Assembly: GCA_951799405.1 (NCBI GenBank)
Contig: OX637342.1
Location: 18,399,298-18,463,297, forward strand
DNA: 64,000 nucleotides
Origin: Agapetus fuscipes
Taxonomy: Eukaryota > Arthropoda > Insecta > Trichoptera > Glossosomatidae
Direction of reading: 5' to 3'
The notes beneath the pieces are model-generated. The model saw only the letters and a list, made by a program, of their open reading frames with translations, had not been told where the DNA came from and ran no database searches. Positions 52,225-62,867 of this stretch are shown here, in pieces. Each line of letters opens with the position of its first letter. The first letter of the stretch is position 1. The position numbers were made by a program, and so were the translations under genes.

Positions 52225-52483
52225 TGTGAGGGTTTTTCCTCTCTGTCCTGCTGATTGACACAATTAATAATGTAACAGCCACTTTAATATGTTTACTTTT
52301 ATTCCTTTCACAATGTATACACAATAAACCACAGCACAATAATATTAATTCTTAATTACACATGCTTGTGGCTCTCACGCCAGGCAAGCTTCTCCTTCCT
52401 TTCTGCCTTCCTTTGTTTTCCTTTTCATTCAAATTCAAATCTCATGTTCCATTTTACCTAACAAACAAATCCATCTCGTTACA
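52225..52483 (-). repeat. Gypsy 5' LTR
   Basis: 259 bp, identical by eye to 46679-46937. GACT follows at 52484. Confidence 0.95.
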
Positions 52484-52487
52484 GACT

Positions 52488-52742
52488 TTACCAATAGAAG
52501 CAGTACCTAACTACATGAGAAAAATAGGTAATTGTGTACAAAAAAATAACATCAGAATTTCAAATGAACATCGCGATCTATATTTATTGGTGTATAAGGG
52601 TTACTCTGGCATACGACAGACCACGCTAGAATATTCTTACTTAGAAGCTTTGAGCGGACACTAGTAGGTACAACTTTCCAAATCTAGAGACGCACACATA
52701 CAAGTAAGTAAAACACACAATCATAAGTAAACACATTCGTAA
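52488..52742. other. No recognisable feature
   Basis: Target region to the right of the gypsy element. Confidence 0.5.
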
Positions 52743-52998
52743 GTAATCGAATCTAATTTTAGTTGCAAAGATATGTACGATTGGGGATTGACATTATATG
52801 CATTCTCACAAGCAGACACGTATAAGTTCGTGCTTGCAGATTTCGCATATGAACCTACAACATAAAAACCCAAATCTCGAATGAACATGCACCCTGCAAC
52901 TTTAGCCGACCTTGCCTCAAACATGGATGACATTGGAAAAGTGAACCATTTTTTACAGTATGTATGGTCAGCGTCATACCAACCGATAAGTCAAGGGA
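52743..52998 (-). repeat. LW LINE 3'-end copy
   Basis: Full layout, diverged at several sites (CTTGCCTCAAACATGG). The tail is short (ATCGAATCTAATTTTAG on plus). Confidence 0.82.
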
Positions 52999-53595
52999 TT
53001 TATTTTTTGTTCAAAATAATACGATGCGATATCAAAAATCACATTATGTGTTAGTTAATGCGTAAAAAATACAATAAACCTTCAGATAATAGATAATGTT
53101 ATTTTAAATTACATTTTAGACACTTAATATCACATATTGTGTTATAAATTTGATAAAAAAAAACCACTGGGAACCAACAAAAAAATAGGGCAAACATCAA
53201 GTAAGCCTATAATAAAAAATGTCGTTGAGAAAGCTATGGACGCGCGTTTGAAATACTGACCAAGACGGCTATTTTTTCCTGGTCTTTACGACCAGGCTTA
53301 CACAAATACCTCATAAAGACTTATCCATGATACCAGTAGGTAATAGTATTTCTTTCGACTTACGTAATTTCTTTACGCATTATGTGACGCACTTAAGCTT
53401 GTCGAACTCTGTAATTCGGACAGTTTTATACCGACATTGAGGCAATAAAGAAAACGATGTTTTATAACAAATAATAATCGTTCATGTCACGATTCTAGAA
53501 AGGTGTCATAAAGCATGATTTTCTTTTACTTTTATTCAATTGAAAGAATAAATGAAAATATGTGGTTAAATAACTATCAATTTATTAAAAAGCAG
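52999..53595. other. No recognisable feature
   Basis: No supported frame or repeat until an LW tail scrap at 53596-53617 (CACTTAGATTATAGATTATA). Confidence 0.5.
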
Positions 53596-53617
53596 TTCAC
53601 TTAGATTATAGATTATA

Positions 53618-54117
53618 GTTCAATCGCTTTCAATCTGTGTTGAATTCGGCAGCAAGACTCATATTCGGGATACCCGAATTCGCTCACATCACTCCACTGA
53701 TAAAAACACTACATTGGCTTCATTTCCCGGAGAGGGTGGTCTACCGTGTTTGTGTGATGGTATATAAAGCCATCAATGGCTTGGCTCCACCTTATTTGAC
53801 TGACATGATGTTGCCTGTTGAGATGGGTGTAAGGAGGCAGACACTCAGATCCGCGAGCGATGTCAGCCACGCTGTCAGATTCGTACAAATTTCGGAGACC
53901 GCGCTTTCCGTGTTGCGGGTCCGGTGGAGTGGAACAGACTGCCACCCGGAGTGAAGAACTCCAATTCTGTGGGTGTATTTCGCGGAGCACTCAAGACACA
54001 TCTTTTTAGAAAGTCTTATCCATGATCGGAGAGGGTCCTTGAGGTGTGACACACACAAAAACGGCGCTTTCTTATCATTTGTAATTTAAAATGAATTAGC
54101 CTGATATTATTATTACT
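53618..54117 (+). pseudogene. CR1/L2-like LINE: RT ORF end and 3' tail
   Basis: Frame 1 reads VLNSAARLIFGIPEFAHITP, LHWLHFPERVVYRVCVMVYK and AINGLAPPYLTDMMLP. After a one-base shift near 53880 it continues FGDRAFRVAGPVEWNRLPPG and FRGALKTHLFRK, with stop at 54023-54025. HITPxLxxLHWLPxxxRixYKxxxLxxKxxxGLAPxYL...RxFxVAGPxxWNxLP is the classic end of CR1/L2-group LINE ORFs. The tail (54026-54117) has CCTTGAGGTGTGACACACAC and CCTGATATTATTATTACT, which SB1 SINEs share. Confidence 0.82.
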
Positions 54118-54338
54118 AATATAATTAGTCGTTGGAATTATATTTTTTTATTTAAAAAACATAAAACAGAGCTGAAGAAATTATTAATATTTTTGTAGAT
54201 CTATTTCGATTGTATTTAGTTTCTTTGAAGGGTTATTATTTCTTTTCACCAGTAATACTCGTAGTCCATACTAGTATTAATATAGTATACTAGAATCGCA
54301 AAAGCTAATTTTAAACGTAATGTTGCATACTACTGCCT
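54118..54338. other. No recognisable feature
   Basis: AT-rich. Confidence 0.5.
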
Positions 54339-54463
54339 GGTATTTTCAACGTCAGCATAGCGACTTTACACTGGATGAAAAAGACGCACTTACGTCAATC
54401 GTGTGCGTAGTTTTTTTATCAGTTTAAAGTCACATAAGCTAACGTTGAAAACACCGGGCCTTA
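54339..54463. mobile_element. 125 bp palindromic MITE
   Basis: GCCTGGTATTTTCAACGTCA ... GACGCAC and its inverse GTGCGTAGTTTTTTTATCAG ... GAAAACACCGGGCC form ~57 bp arms. Ends resembling GGCCCGGTGTTTTC suggest a Harbinger-type MITE, but no clean target duplication is visible. Confidence 0.7.
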
Positions 54464-54718
54464 GTGCGAGTGAAAAAGTTTGCCAAATTGTTAAGAGGCG
54501 TTTAAAAAAACGCCCTTAAAAGAGGGTTGTAACTTACGCACGTAAATAAGATAACGCCCACATTAGGGGCGTGTGAGATGGATTTAATATTGGGGGGAAG
54601 AATTACCCTGATTTATTCTCATAGTTTTTTAATTATTTGTGAATCCTAGTCCATTTTTGTAACGTTGTTAGCGGTGATTTGTAACAAGGAATTCATGTTC
54701 AGTAAAAACAAATCTAAG

Positions 54719-54978
54719 TACCAACGGTGCTATTCTTAGACATTTTAGTCGTTCGTTGAGCCGACGCTTTGACAAACTAATGATGCATTTGTATAAAGAC
54801 CTGTCAATCCAAGATGGCCGCAAGTGAACAGCTGATTAGTCATCATCCAAATATTACCAAAATTCGGTCGGTAAGAATGACCGTGGTGATGAGACTTTCA
54901 GCCCAGGCATCATTAGTTTGTCAAAGTGTGGGCTCAACCAACGCAACGGCTTAAATGTCTAAGAATAGCCCCGTTAGT
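54719..54978. mobile_element. 260 bp MITE with ~70 bp inverted ends
   Basis: Left arm 54719-54788 (ACCAACGGTGCTATTCTTAG ... GACAAACTAATGATGC) and right arm 54907-54978 are inverted with ~85% match. The interior (CAATCCAAGATGGCCGCAAG) is non-coding. The target duplication is unclear. Confidence 0.75.
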
Positions 54979-55149
54979 CTTTATCCTTTTAAAAAATCAT
55001 GATTTGTGATTTGTTTAAGTACTTATGTATATTTATGCGCAAAAGACTATTTTTTCTAACTAGTATTTTATTTTTTTACTTATTTGTTTTCTGTCTTCTT
55101 TTTATTTGAAATTATTTGTTTTCGATAGTCAAATGTGATTAATTATTTG

Positions 55150-55386
55150 TGTTCCTTGACTAAAAGGCTGCTAGGAGGCTGTCAACCAGAAATAAAAAAA
55201 TTGGTTCACTTTGTCAATGCCAACCCTGTTTCAGGAAAGGCCAGCAAGAGTTACTGGGCTTACGCTCATTGGAGATGGGGTTTTTATGTTGCAAGTCCAC
55301 ATGCAGAATGTACGTGTCTTCTAATGAGAACGCATGTAATATGAATTTCCTATGTAAAATATTTTTGCATCTTAGATTACAGATAG
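55150..55386 (+). repeat. LW LINE 3'-end copy
   Basis: Complete layout with ~20 bp missing at the GTAAGCGCGAAC site. Tail TTTGCATCTTAGATTACAGAT. Confidence 0.8.
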
Positions 55387-55745
55387 TAAAAAAGTACCGC
55401 AAAAAAACTTAGTATAAAAAGTAAGTATCATTTTCGGCATAGGTTTGACAGACCATTAAAAAAGTAAAGCTACTGAGAAATGATAGTATTTTCAGAGTGT
55501 ATAGGATTGCTAGCATTTTTTGAGCATCTCCATCTTTTTGCAGATTAGACTCCCAGGGTATTTTTTCGTTTTAGTCAAAATCGTTCATTTATTTTCGCAA
55601 ATATCTGTAAAATATGAAGTACCATTTATCAGCATAATCTTTTGTTTCATTCATAGTTTTAAATTTAATAAATTTCTAGTGAGGTCGTTTTTCAAACAAC
55701 TTTTACATCATTAGTCATCCAAGTTTTTTTCCTTTTTTCCTGGAT
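55387..55745. other. No recognisable feature
   Basis: AT-rich; the 64-residue frame at 55520-55714 is hydrophobic by composition only. Confidence 0.5.
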
Positions 55746-56125
55746 GCCTCTAATCTAACCTAATCTAAGTTGCGAATATATGTAACATTAAAGATTCGTA
55801 TTATATGGATTTTCACAAGCAGATACGTATAAGTTCGCGCTTAAGCGGGCCGCATGTGGACCTACATCAACAAATTATAATATGTATGGACATCAAAAAC
55901 AAATTCTAGTTTAAAAAACCCTAGCCGCCAACATTACAGATCGACCGGCATTCTTTCTGTCCTTACACACTTCTTTCATTTCCTCCAGAGTCATAACCTT
56001 CTTCATACAGGCTCTCCTTTTATTATGACTCTGGATATTCCATTCATTCGTAATTTCGGAAATTCGGTCCATCCATACCTTTCTCGGTCTTCCTCTACCC
56101 CGACATCCCTCATTCAACATGAAAA
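55746..56125 (-). pseudogene. LW LINE end with internal deletion
   Basis: Only the last ~115 bp of the terminal repeat (55746-55861) join directly to UTR and coding sequence. The frame (from 56120) reads GCRGRGRPRKVWMDRISEIT, SHNKRRACMKKVMTLEEMKE, then a one-base loss near 55950 disrupts KKWRLIC. Confidence 0.8.
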
Positions 56126-57069
56126 AAATAATGAAAAAAAATATGATTTTAAAAGAAAATCAACTTTGTAAAAAATAAATCATTACGCTTAGCCCAATTT
56201 TAAAAAGAGCTTTTTATTAATATTCTACCTTGCAAATTCTTTGATTTTTTTTTTATTAAACTTACTTATCTTTAAAATGACAGGATTACATTTGCAAAAG
56301 TTCAAAAAAAAAAAAACTCACTCAGCTTAAACACGGTTTCATTAAAACTTCAAAAAAGTCACTCGATTTTATTAATTTTCACGGCGAAAGTTCAAAAGCT
56401 GCCATTGCGGCAGAGCTTTCGGTGCGTTTTAATAAAGATAGAATCGCTTCAACACTTCAAGCTTAAAACTAAACGTAAAAGCTCCGCCAAAGCTTTTCCT
56501 GTAAAAAAGTATGAGAGCTTAATGCGCACTTCTATTTAACGTTTTAGTTTTCTGGTATTTTGGTGATACGATGCTTGTGAGTTTGGATGTGAAGTTTTAT
56601 ACTTAATGGTAGTTGGGAGGAGTTTAAACTTTATCCATCGGCAATGCAATAACATACCCCAAAGGCAAGAACTTTGGTCGTTTCAAAGCTCCGAAAGCTC
56701 GACTGTCATTAAGTTCTTTCGTGTGGACAATGAACGTAAGTCCCCTCAGGTGTATTCTCACCGTTCACGCTCATGGCTGACTCTGTTAACACCTGGTAGG
56801 CACATTATTTTAAATAAAAAACACGTGTAGGGTAGGTGAGCTTAAATTATTAAGGCACTTTTCATTACATAATGGTACACACGGGCTTTTTTATGACTTG
56901 AAAGCTTAAGCTTGTAAAACACGAAATTAGTTTTAGAGTAACAAATTCATGACTGAAATAAATCATAAATGTTTGTTTTTTTACATGATTATGAATTGTT
57001 ACATGCATGTTTTTTTCAGATTGAATGAAATTTAATATTATTATTTTACTGGATATAGTGTGTCGGATA
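56126..57069. other. No recognisable feature
   Basis: No domain in the short frames (for example 56606-56830). Confidence 0.5.
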
Positions 57070-57097
57070 TTTGTCATCTATAATCTTAGTTGCAAAG

Positions 57098-57145
<48 letters not shown>

Positions 57146-57166
57146 TTGCAACTAAGATTATAGATG

Positions 57167-57208
<42 letters not shown>

Positions 57209-57215
57209 CTTGCTA
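57070..57215. repeat. LW tail palindrome around (TA)n
   Basis: CATCTATAATCTTAGTTGCA (57075) is exactly inverted as TGCAACTAAGATTATAGATG (57148-57167), separated by about 45 bp of (TA)n. A second (TA)n run (57170-57205) follows. Confidence 0.88.
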
Positions 57216-57600
57216 TACTTCTTGCGTCCACCCGGGAAAAATCCCATAGTAATACTGCGTCCACCGACTTGTTGCGTCCGGTATACGGACGCAGTATTAT
57301 TTTTACTTAAAACCGAGACCAATCGAAAGCTATAGGCCTAGGGTTACTATAGTTAAAATATAGTTTGGACGCAATTTTTCCTCCCAAGCGTCTGGTGATA
57401 TATTTTGTAGTTCACGGTTTGTCCGCTTGAGGCGCTGCATCGATGTATATTTTTTGGGAGTATATTTTTTTTCATTTTGACGATCATCTTGCTTCCGTTA
57501 TCAACTATCATTATTGCGGAATGGGGAGCAAGGGTAAGGGGAATGCGGAGCAAGTTTTTTCCTGCTCATTCTGCGTTTGAGCTTCGCGGAAGCAGCATTA
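57216..57600. other. Unassigned, CpG-containing
   Basis: Contains TTGCGTCCGGTATACGGACGCA, an inverted pair of GCGTCC, resembling 62700-62730. It could be the upstream region of the putative gene at 57661, but no promoter motif is certain. Confidence 0.3.
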
Positions 57601-57660
57601 ACCGTGTGTCTGCGATAATATTTGCACAGTATACTGAGATGTGTTAAATTTACTGGCAAG

Positions 57661-57760
57661 ATGAAACGAAACACCAGAAGTAGACGTATTTTGAATCTGG
57701 CGTTGCGAAAAGATGAGTTGATACCCATATCTAGGATTTTCAACAAAATTCGCTCAATCT
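57661..57760 (+). CDS. Possible first exon of a host gene
   Basis: ATG at 57661 opens MKRNTRSRRILNLALRKDEL, a basic N-terminus. A weak donor (ATCT|GTATTA) at 57760 would leave phase 1, which matches the phase of the next putative exon at 58608. Without a splice it reads on to a stop at 57885. Phase agreement could be chance (one in three). Confidence 0.25.
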
Positions 57761-57889
57761 GTATTAGTCAAAAAAATAAAAACACGAAACAGATAGAAGT
57801 ATGGATTTCACAATATTTGGGTTTATATTATGATGATGATGCTGAGTTGTTCATCAACTCAGCTTTCTCTCAGATTTCTTTATAGCGCC

Positions 57890-58065
57890 GTTTCGTGATG
57901 TAATCACTCCAAGGCTGCTTGTGTAAACGATGCCAGAAATTTGCTTGTCTTCAATGCATTCCGGAACTTTCCATGGTCCTCTAGCTCTCTCACTTGATGT
58001 GGCAGGTGGTTCCAGGCCAGAGGACCAGCAACTGCAAATGAACGCTCTCCAAACAAAGTATTAAG
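57890..58065. repeat. Diverged repeat F
   Basis: GGCTGCTTGTGTAAACGATG, CATTCCGGAACTTTCC, CAGGTGGTTCCAGGCC and AACGCTCTCCAAAC follow the same order as 19690-19880. Confidence 0.4.
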
Positions 58066-58607
58066 TTACTCTTTTTATCGGTTCTTCAATCTTTGATTTT
58101 AGCTAGCAAGCTTTGACGTCAAAGTTCGCAAAGCCGACTTTGCTGTGTTTTGGCGGGACTCAAATTCTGCGCATATTATTTTTGAAAAGTATCAATGAAA
58201 TTTTTATTTTTACTACTTAAAAATATATTTGTTGTGATCCTTGAAACGTACTCTACACAACCATATTATTTTTAACCGTTTAACTTACCACTGCAATTAC
58301 ATTATTATTTATTTTTAAATATCGACTGAAACGGTGAAACTGACAGGGCAACTCGTAAATGTGCTGCTTCAACTATTGACATTTAATTTTTAGTTGAGGC
58401 ATACACTTTGTAATCCTTCACTTAAAAATATAGATATATTTTATATTTGTTTAGCTGCTAAAATCTGAATAGATCAAAAATGTGCAAATGAAAGTAATAT
58501 GTAGATTAAAAGTAATATACCCACAAGAAATATGCCCCAAAAGTCACAACCAAAAAACTGCTTATAAAAAAAGTACTTATTCACATATGAAATTGTTTTT
58601 GCCGCAG
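58066..58607. other. Putative intron
   Basis: AT-rich with no frame. It ends in a pyrimidine-containing acceptor TTTTTGCCGCAG. Confidence 0.35.
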
Positions 58608-58669
58608 ATGAAGAAGTTCAAGAAAATGTAAGAGAATTTGCAGAAGAAAAACATTTTTTTCTGAACCAG
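58608..58669 (+). CDS. Putative internal exon
   Basis: Between acceptor TTTTTGCCGCAG and donor CAG|GTATGA, the 62 bp encode (after two bases) EEVQENVREFAEEKHFFLNQ. It ends in phase 0, as required by the next putative exon at 59071. The acidic and coiled-coil-like composition gives no function. Confidence 0.4.
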
Positions 58670-59070
58670 GTATGATGCTCATTTAAATTGACTTAAAATG
58701 CATTTGTTGAAGTGCTTATTTTGGGACTTTTTGTCTTCAATTTGTCCATCAAATTAACGTTTCGTTGAACATCTGTGGATGATGTGACTTTTTCAGAGTA
58801 GATAAATGTCTAAATGAACTAACTACTGTGCCCTTATTATAAAACATAGCGTAAATTCTCCCTTGTCGCTCAACTTAAAAAATGCATGAAAGCTTAATTA
58901 CTCTTTTTATACTTACGTGTTAGGGTGGAGAATTTACGCAATTTTCATACAAGGAGTACTGTACTCACATGTATGCGTAAAACAAGCACTTCAATGTCTA
59001 GAGCTGGCCATACGAACCTTAAACCTTTTTAAATTCAAAATAATTTACTTACAAAACTCAAAACTTACAG

Positions 59071-60294
59071 GACTATCCAGAATCAGACTGCTTTTCGGCT
59101 TCTGGCTCGTCTGATGAATATCAATCTCCATGGGAAAAAGATAAAGTAAGCCATAGCTATTCCAATGGCTCTATTAGCGACGAGTCAGCTGACAACATGA
59201 CGCCCAATACCACTAAAGATAATATCAATAAAATTCATCCTAGCTACAAACCATTAACCCTCATACAACAAGAACCTCGCCAGCTTCAACCAGGCTATGT
59301 ATCACCAACCATCACACAACAAGAACCTCACCAGCTTCAACCAGGCTATGTATCACCAACCATCACACAAGAAGAACCTCACCAGCTTCAACGAGGCTAT
59401 GTATCACCAACCATCACACAACAAGAACCTCGCCAGCTTCAATCAGGCTATGTATCACCAACCATCACACAACAAAAACCTCACCAGCTTCAACCAGGCT
59501 ATGTATCACCAACCATCACACAACAAGAACCTCACCAGCTTTAACCAGGCTATGTATCAACAACCATCACACAACAAGAACCTCACCAGCTTTAACCGGG
59601 ATGGGTATCACCTATCATTACACAATACGGAAATTTCCAACCACAGGGGAATTGCTTATTTTCAACCTTCACAGAATATGAACCTCACCAAAAGCTAACA
59701 ACCCACACGTTGCAAAATACCATAGAACCTGACCTTCTTCAAGCACAAACATATCTTACATCACAAACCACCACAGACTACGAGGCTCACCAATCACCAA
59801 CATACCTCTTGCTGCACAATACAACATAACTAGAGTCTCACCAACCGCAAACATGCCTCATGCCGTTAACCAACAATGAGTCAGAGTCTCGTCAACTGCA
59901 AGCATACATGCCACAAAACAGCACTAAATACGAATTTGATCAATTGAAAACATACCACATGCTGCAAAAAACAACAAAACTAAAGTCTATCGAACTGCAA
60001 ACATACCTCGTGGAGCAGAATATCACATCACAGGAGCTTTGCCAACCGAAAACATACATCATGACACAAACCAATACTGAGCCAAAGTCTCGTCAACCGC
60101 AAACAGACATGCCGCAGAACACCACTGAACACGAATCTGGTGAACTGCAAACATACCCCATGCTGCAAAACATAACAGAACTGGAGTCTCACCAACTGCA
60201 GGTAGAAGTCCTGTCTCCTACTACCGAGGAACATCAATCTCAAGCCGTGGGCTGTAATACTTTGATCAAAAAAGGGCGTAACAAAGATTTTTAG
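59071..60294 (+). pseudogene. Repeat-rich terminal exon with three stops
   Basis: Following acceptor AAACTTACAG, one frame runs 1.2 kb to a stop at 60292. It opens DYPESDCFSASGSSDEYQSP, then carries 17-residue repeats (QQEPHQLQPGYVSPTIT, 51 bp period, 59262-59600), then looser ones of the type ESHQLQTYMLQNTTE. The frame is interrupted only by TAA at 59542 and 59593 (each CAA in sister repeats) and 59827 (GAA elsewhere). The Gln/Pro-rich repeat suggests a disordered region. No family recognised. It could be a decayed host gene or a lineage-specific one. Confidence 0.45.
59262..59600 (+). repeat. 51 bp coding minisatellite
   Basis: Six to seven units, beginning AACCTCACCAGCTTCAAC and containing GGCTATGTATCACCAACCAT, with few differences. 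The period is a multiple of three, so the frame is kept. Confidence 0.9.
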
Positions 60295-60302
60295 AAGCTT
60301 AA

Positions 60303-61640
60303 GGTGACCTAGTTTATAGCAATGTTTGTGGACCCATAAGTGTCTCATCTATTCAAGGTGTGAGATATTTCTTACTCTTCAAGGATGCTGCAACAAGTTA
60401 CAGGCATGTATATTTTATGAAACATAAAAGTGATGTCATGGAAGCCTTCAAGGGGTACAATGCTATGATTAAGAATAAATTCATGCACAATGTCAGAATA
60501 TTACATACCGACAATGGAACAGAGTATGTAAATAAAGTTTTTAAATAGTATTTGGAAAGAGAGGGTATAGTTCATGAGCGTACTGCACCCTATACGCCAG
60601 AACAAAATGGTCGAGCAGAGAGGGAAAATCGTACCATAGTGGAGAGTGCACGTTCAATGTTGTATGCGCGAGATATGCCATTGGAGCTGTGGGCAGAAGC
60701 TGTGCAATGTGCTACATATTTATTGAATAGAACATCCTCCACCCAGACCCAAAATACAACAGCTTTTGAATTGTGGAACGGGACCAGGCCTCAATTAGGA
60801 CATTTGAAGGTGTTTGGGAGTATAAGCTATGTTCATGTTCCAGATCATTTACGAACAAAGTTGGAGAAGAAAAGCAAGAAAATGATACTAGTTGGCTATG
60901 ACAGCACCAACTTCAGAATGTATGATATGAATACAAAGAAAATACCTAACTATCTCAAGAAATGTAATGTTTGATGAACATCATGTTCAAAGCACAAAGA
61001 AAAATATTTCACAAATAAGAATTGTTGATGATGAAGCTACCAATATAAATGAGAGTTTGTAACAAGAAGCCAATGCAGATGACACTCTAGTTAGCAGTCC
61101 GTCAACAGAGAGGGAAGATAGCATGCTGAGTTGTACCGGTGATGACCCAGACTATGAACCATCTCGACAATTGGAAGATTCAACAATACAGACAACGAAT
61201 TTGAGACCACGGATGAAAAAAAATTATGAAGCAAATCTTGTCGAGCTGTCATTGCCTCAAACATATGCAGAGGCACTGAATAGTCCACAAAAGGCTGAAT
61301 GGTCCAAAGCTATTCAAGAAGAATTAACAGCACATAAAGAAAACAATACCTGGGCTACGGTTAAAAGGTCTGCTCAACGAACCCATACTACGATGTGGGT
61401 TTTTAACATAAAGAAGAATGAGAATAGTCAAATAGCTCGTTTATGTGCAAAAGGGTTTAATCAAATTAACCATATTGATTATCAAGAAATATTTTCTCCA
61501 ACAACCCGTTATGATTCTATAAGAAAAAATCTTTCTTATGCTGCAAAGTATAATTTAGAAATTCAAAAGTTTGATTTCGACTAATACTTTTTGTTTATCA
61601 GTCAGTATATAGATAGAGTTCAATTTTAGTGGGAGTATTG
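60303..61640 (+). pseudogene. Ty1/Copia pol remnant (integrase and partial RT)
   Basis: Integrase core: GDLVYSNVCGPIS, where the first catalytic Asp is replaced by Asn; YFLLFKDAATSYRHVYF; HTDNGTEYVNKVFK (second Asp kept), stop at 60546; PYTPEQNGRAERENRTIVES with the catalytic Glu; and ELWNGTRPQLGHLKVFGS. A frameshift follows near 60965, then a linker, and RT N-terminus (SPQKAEWSKAIQEELTAHKE, EIFSPTTRYDSIR, LEIQKFDFD). It ends before the YVDD motif. GTGGGAGTATTGGG at 61629 may be a polypurine tract and LTR start, implying an internal deletion. Dead. Confidence 0.85.
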
Positions 61641-61649
61641 GGTTTATAA

Positions 61650-62060
61650 AAATTTAACTTGGTTGATGAACTTGGTTGATGAAAATGATTGGGTGATGAA
61701 CGAGTGTGGTATAAAAGAGAATATGAGAATGAAAGTACAAAAAAGTACGATGAGATGGTTCGGACATCTCGAAAGAATGGATGATGAACGACTAACGAAG
61801 AAAGTGTACAAAGGAAATGTCAGAGGAAAGCGCGGAAGGGGAAGACCGAGGAAAGAATGGTTAGACCAAATAGGTGAGATTGCGAAAGAATGGAACCTGC
61901 AGAGTGAAAATAAGAGAAGAGTATGTATGAAAAAGGTGATGAATATTGAGGAAATGAAAGTGGTTTGTACGGACAGAAAAAAGTGGAGGCGCATCTGCGG
62001 AGGTACCGGCCACCCCTAGTGGAACGGCGGCAGGATACAGTAACAGTAACAGTAACCTAT
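61650..62060 (+). pseudogene. LINE ORF C-terminus, GTGHP subtype
   Basis: The 118-residue frame (61663-62019) contains MRWFGHLERMDDERLTKKVY, KRGRGRPRKEWLDQIGEIAK, NKRRVCMKKVMNIEEMKVVC, RRICGGTGHP, stop. The frame is intact. The 3' tail is (ACAGTA)n at 62034-62055. It is related to 11641-11902. Confidence 0.8.
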
Positions 62061-62736
62061 AGAGTTATGATACCTATTAAAAATAATCATTGGAAGCATT
62101 GAACAAATTATTATTGTTGTAACTGAGTATTCGTACAATAAAATTGTTATGTACCTATAGTAAGAAAAATAAAAAATAAGTTTTTGCACTATAAAAAGAT
62201 ATTTTCTTCAAATAAAAACTCATAATCCAATAGTTTTGAAAATTGAATGAACTTATTTCTGCCCAGCCCCATTCATACTAACAGCTTGTGGTGGAGTCCG
62301 GTGGGCTACACGTATTGCATCATCATTTCATAGCACGTGTTGTCTGTCACATAATATTATTACGTAAGTGCGTTGTTTGACGCCAAATTCTGCATTTTAA
62401 AGGGTGTAAGACGTGTATTAGATTAGATCTTTTACAAAACTCGTATATTGGAGGACGCGCGATTAACCGTAAGCACAAAAGACGCGACAAGGGCCCTCTA
62501 ATAGTCCGTATATAAAAAATATACGAGTGGACGTGAAAAAGTAAATGACGCAATAAGTACACCAAGACAAATGGTGCGTGAATATCCATAATTTTTTGTT
62601 TTTTAAAAAACTGAGTTGAGCAGGAAAGTTGCATACAATATAGAAGTCAATATTCGCAGAAACTTTAGTTAAAAACTTAGTGGAAAGGACGGAAGCCATA
62701 AGTCGGTGTCCCTGTATGGACGCAACAACTATACCG

Positions 62737-62744
<8 letters not shown>
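62061..62744. other. No recognisable feature
   Basis: No domain in the short frames. 62690-62730 resembles the sequence near 57280. Confidence 0.45.

Positions 62745-62778
<34 letters not shown>
62745..62778. repeat. (TA)n microsatellite
   Basis: About 16 TA units. Confidence 0.9.
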
Positions 62779-62867
62779 TAATGCCTTTAAGCTAAAATGT
62801 GTAAGTTTTCGCTAACACATTCTTCATTTGTACATGCAAAATGAGACACAACGAGTAGTAAAATATA

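Larger units (their letters stand above)
46679..52483 (-). mobile_element. Complete Ty3/gypsy LTR retrotransposon
   Basis: A 5805 bp element on the minus strand is flanked by GACT (46675-46678 and 52484-52487). Order in its own direction: 5' LTR, tRNA-Lys-type primer site, leader, gag N-terminal frame, gag-pol frame, 3' UTR with a 98 bp duplication, polypurine tract, 3' LTR. The LTRs are identical, so insertion was recent. No env frame is present between pol and the 3' LTR. Confidence 0.95.

Noticed and set aside
57025..57264. IYIYIY-rich proteins
   Set aside because: Translation of (TA)n microsatellites.
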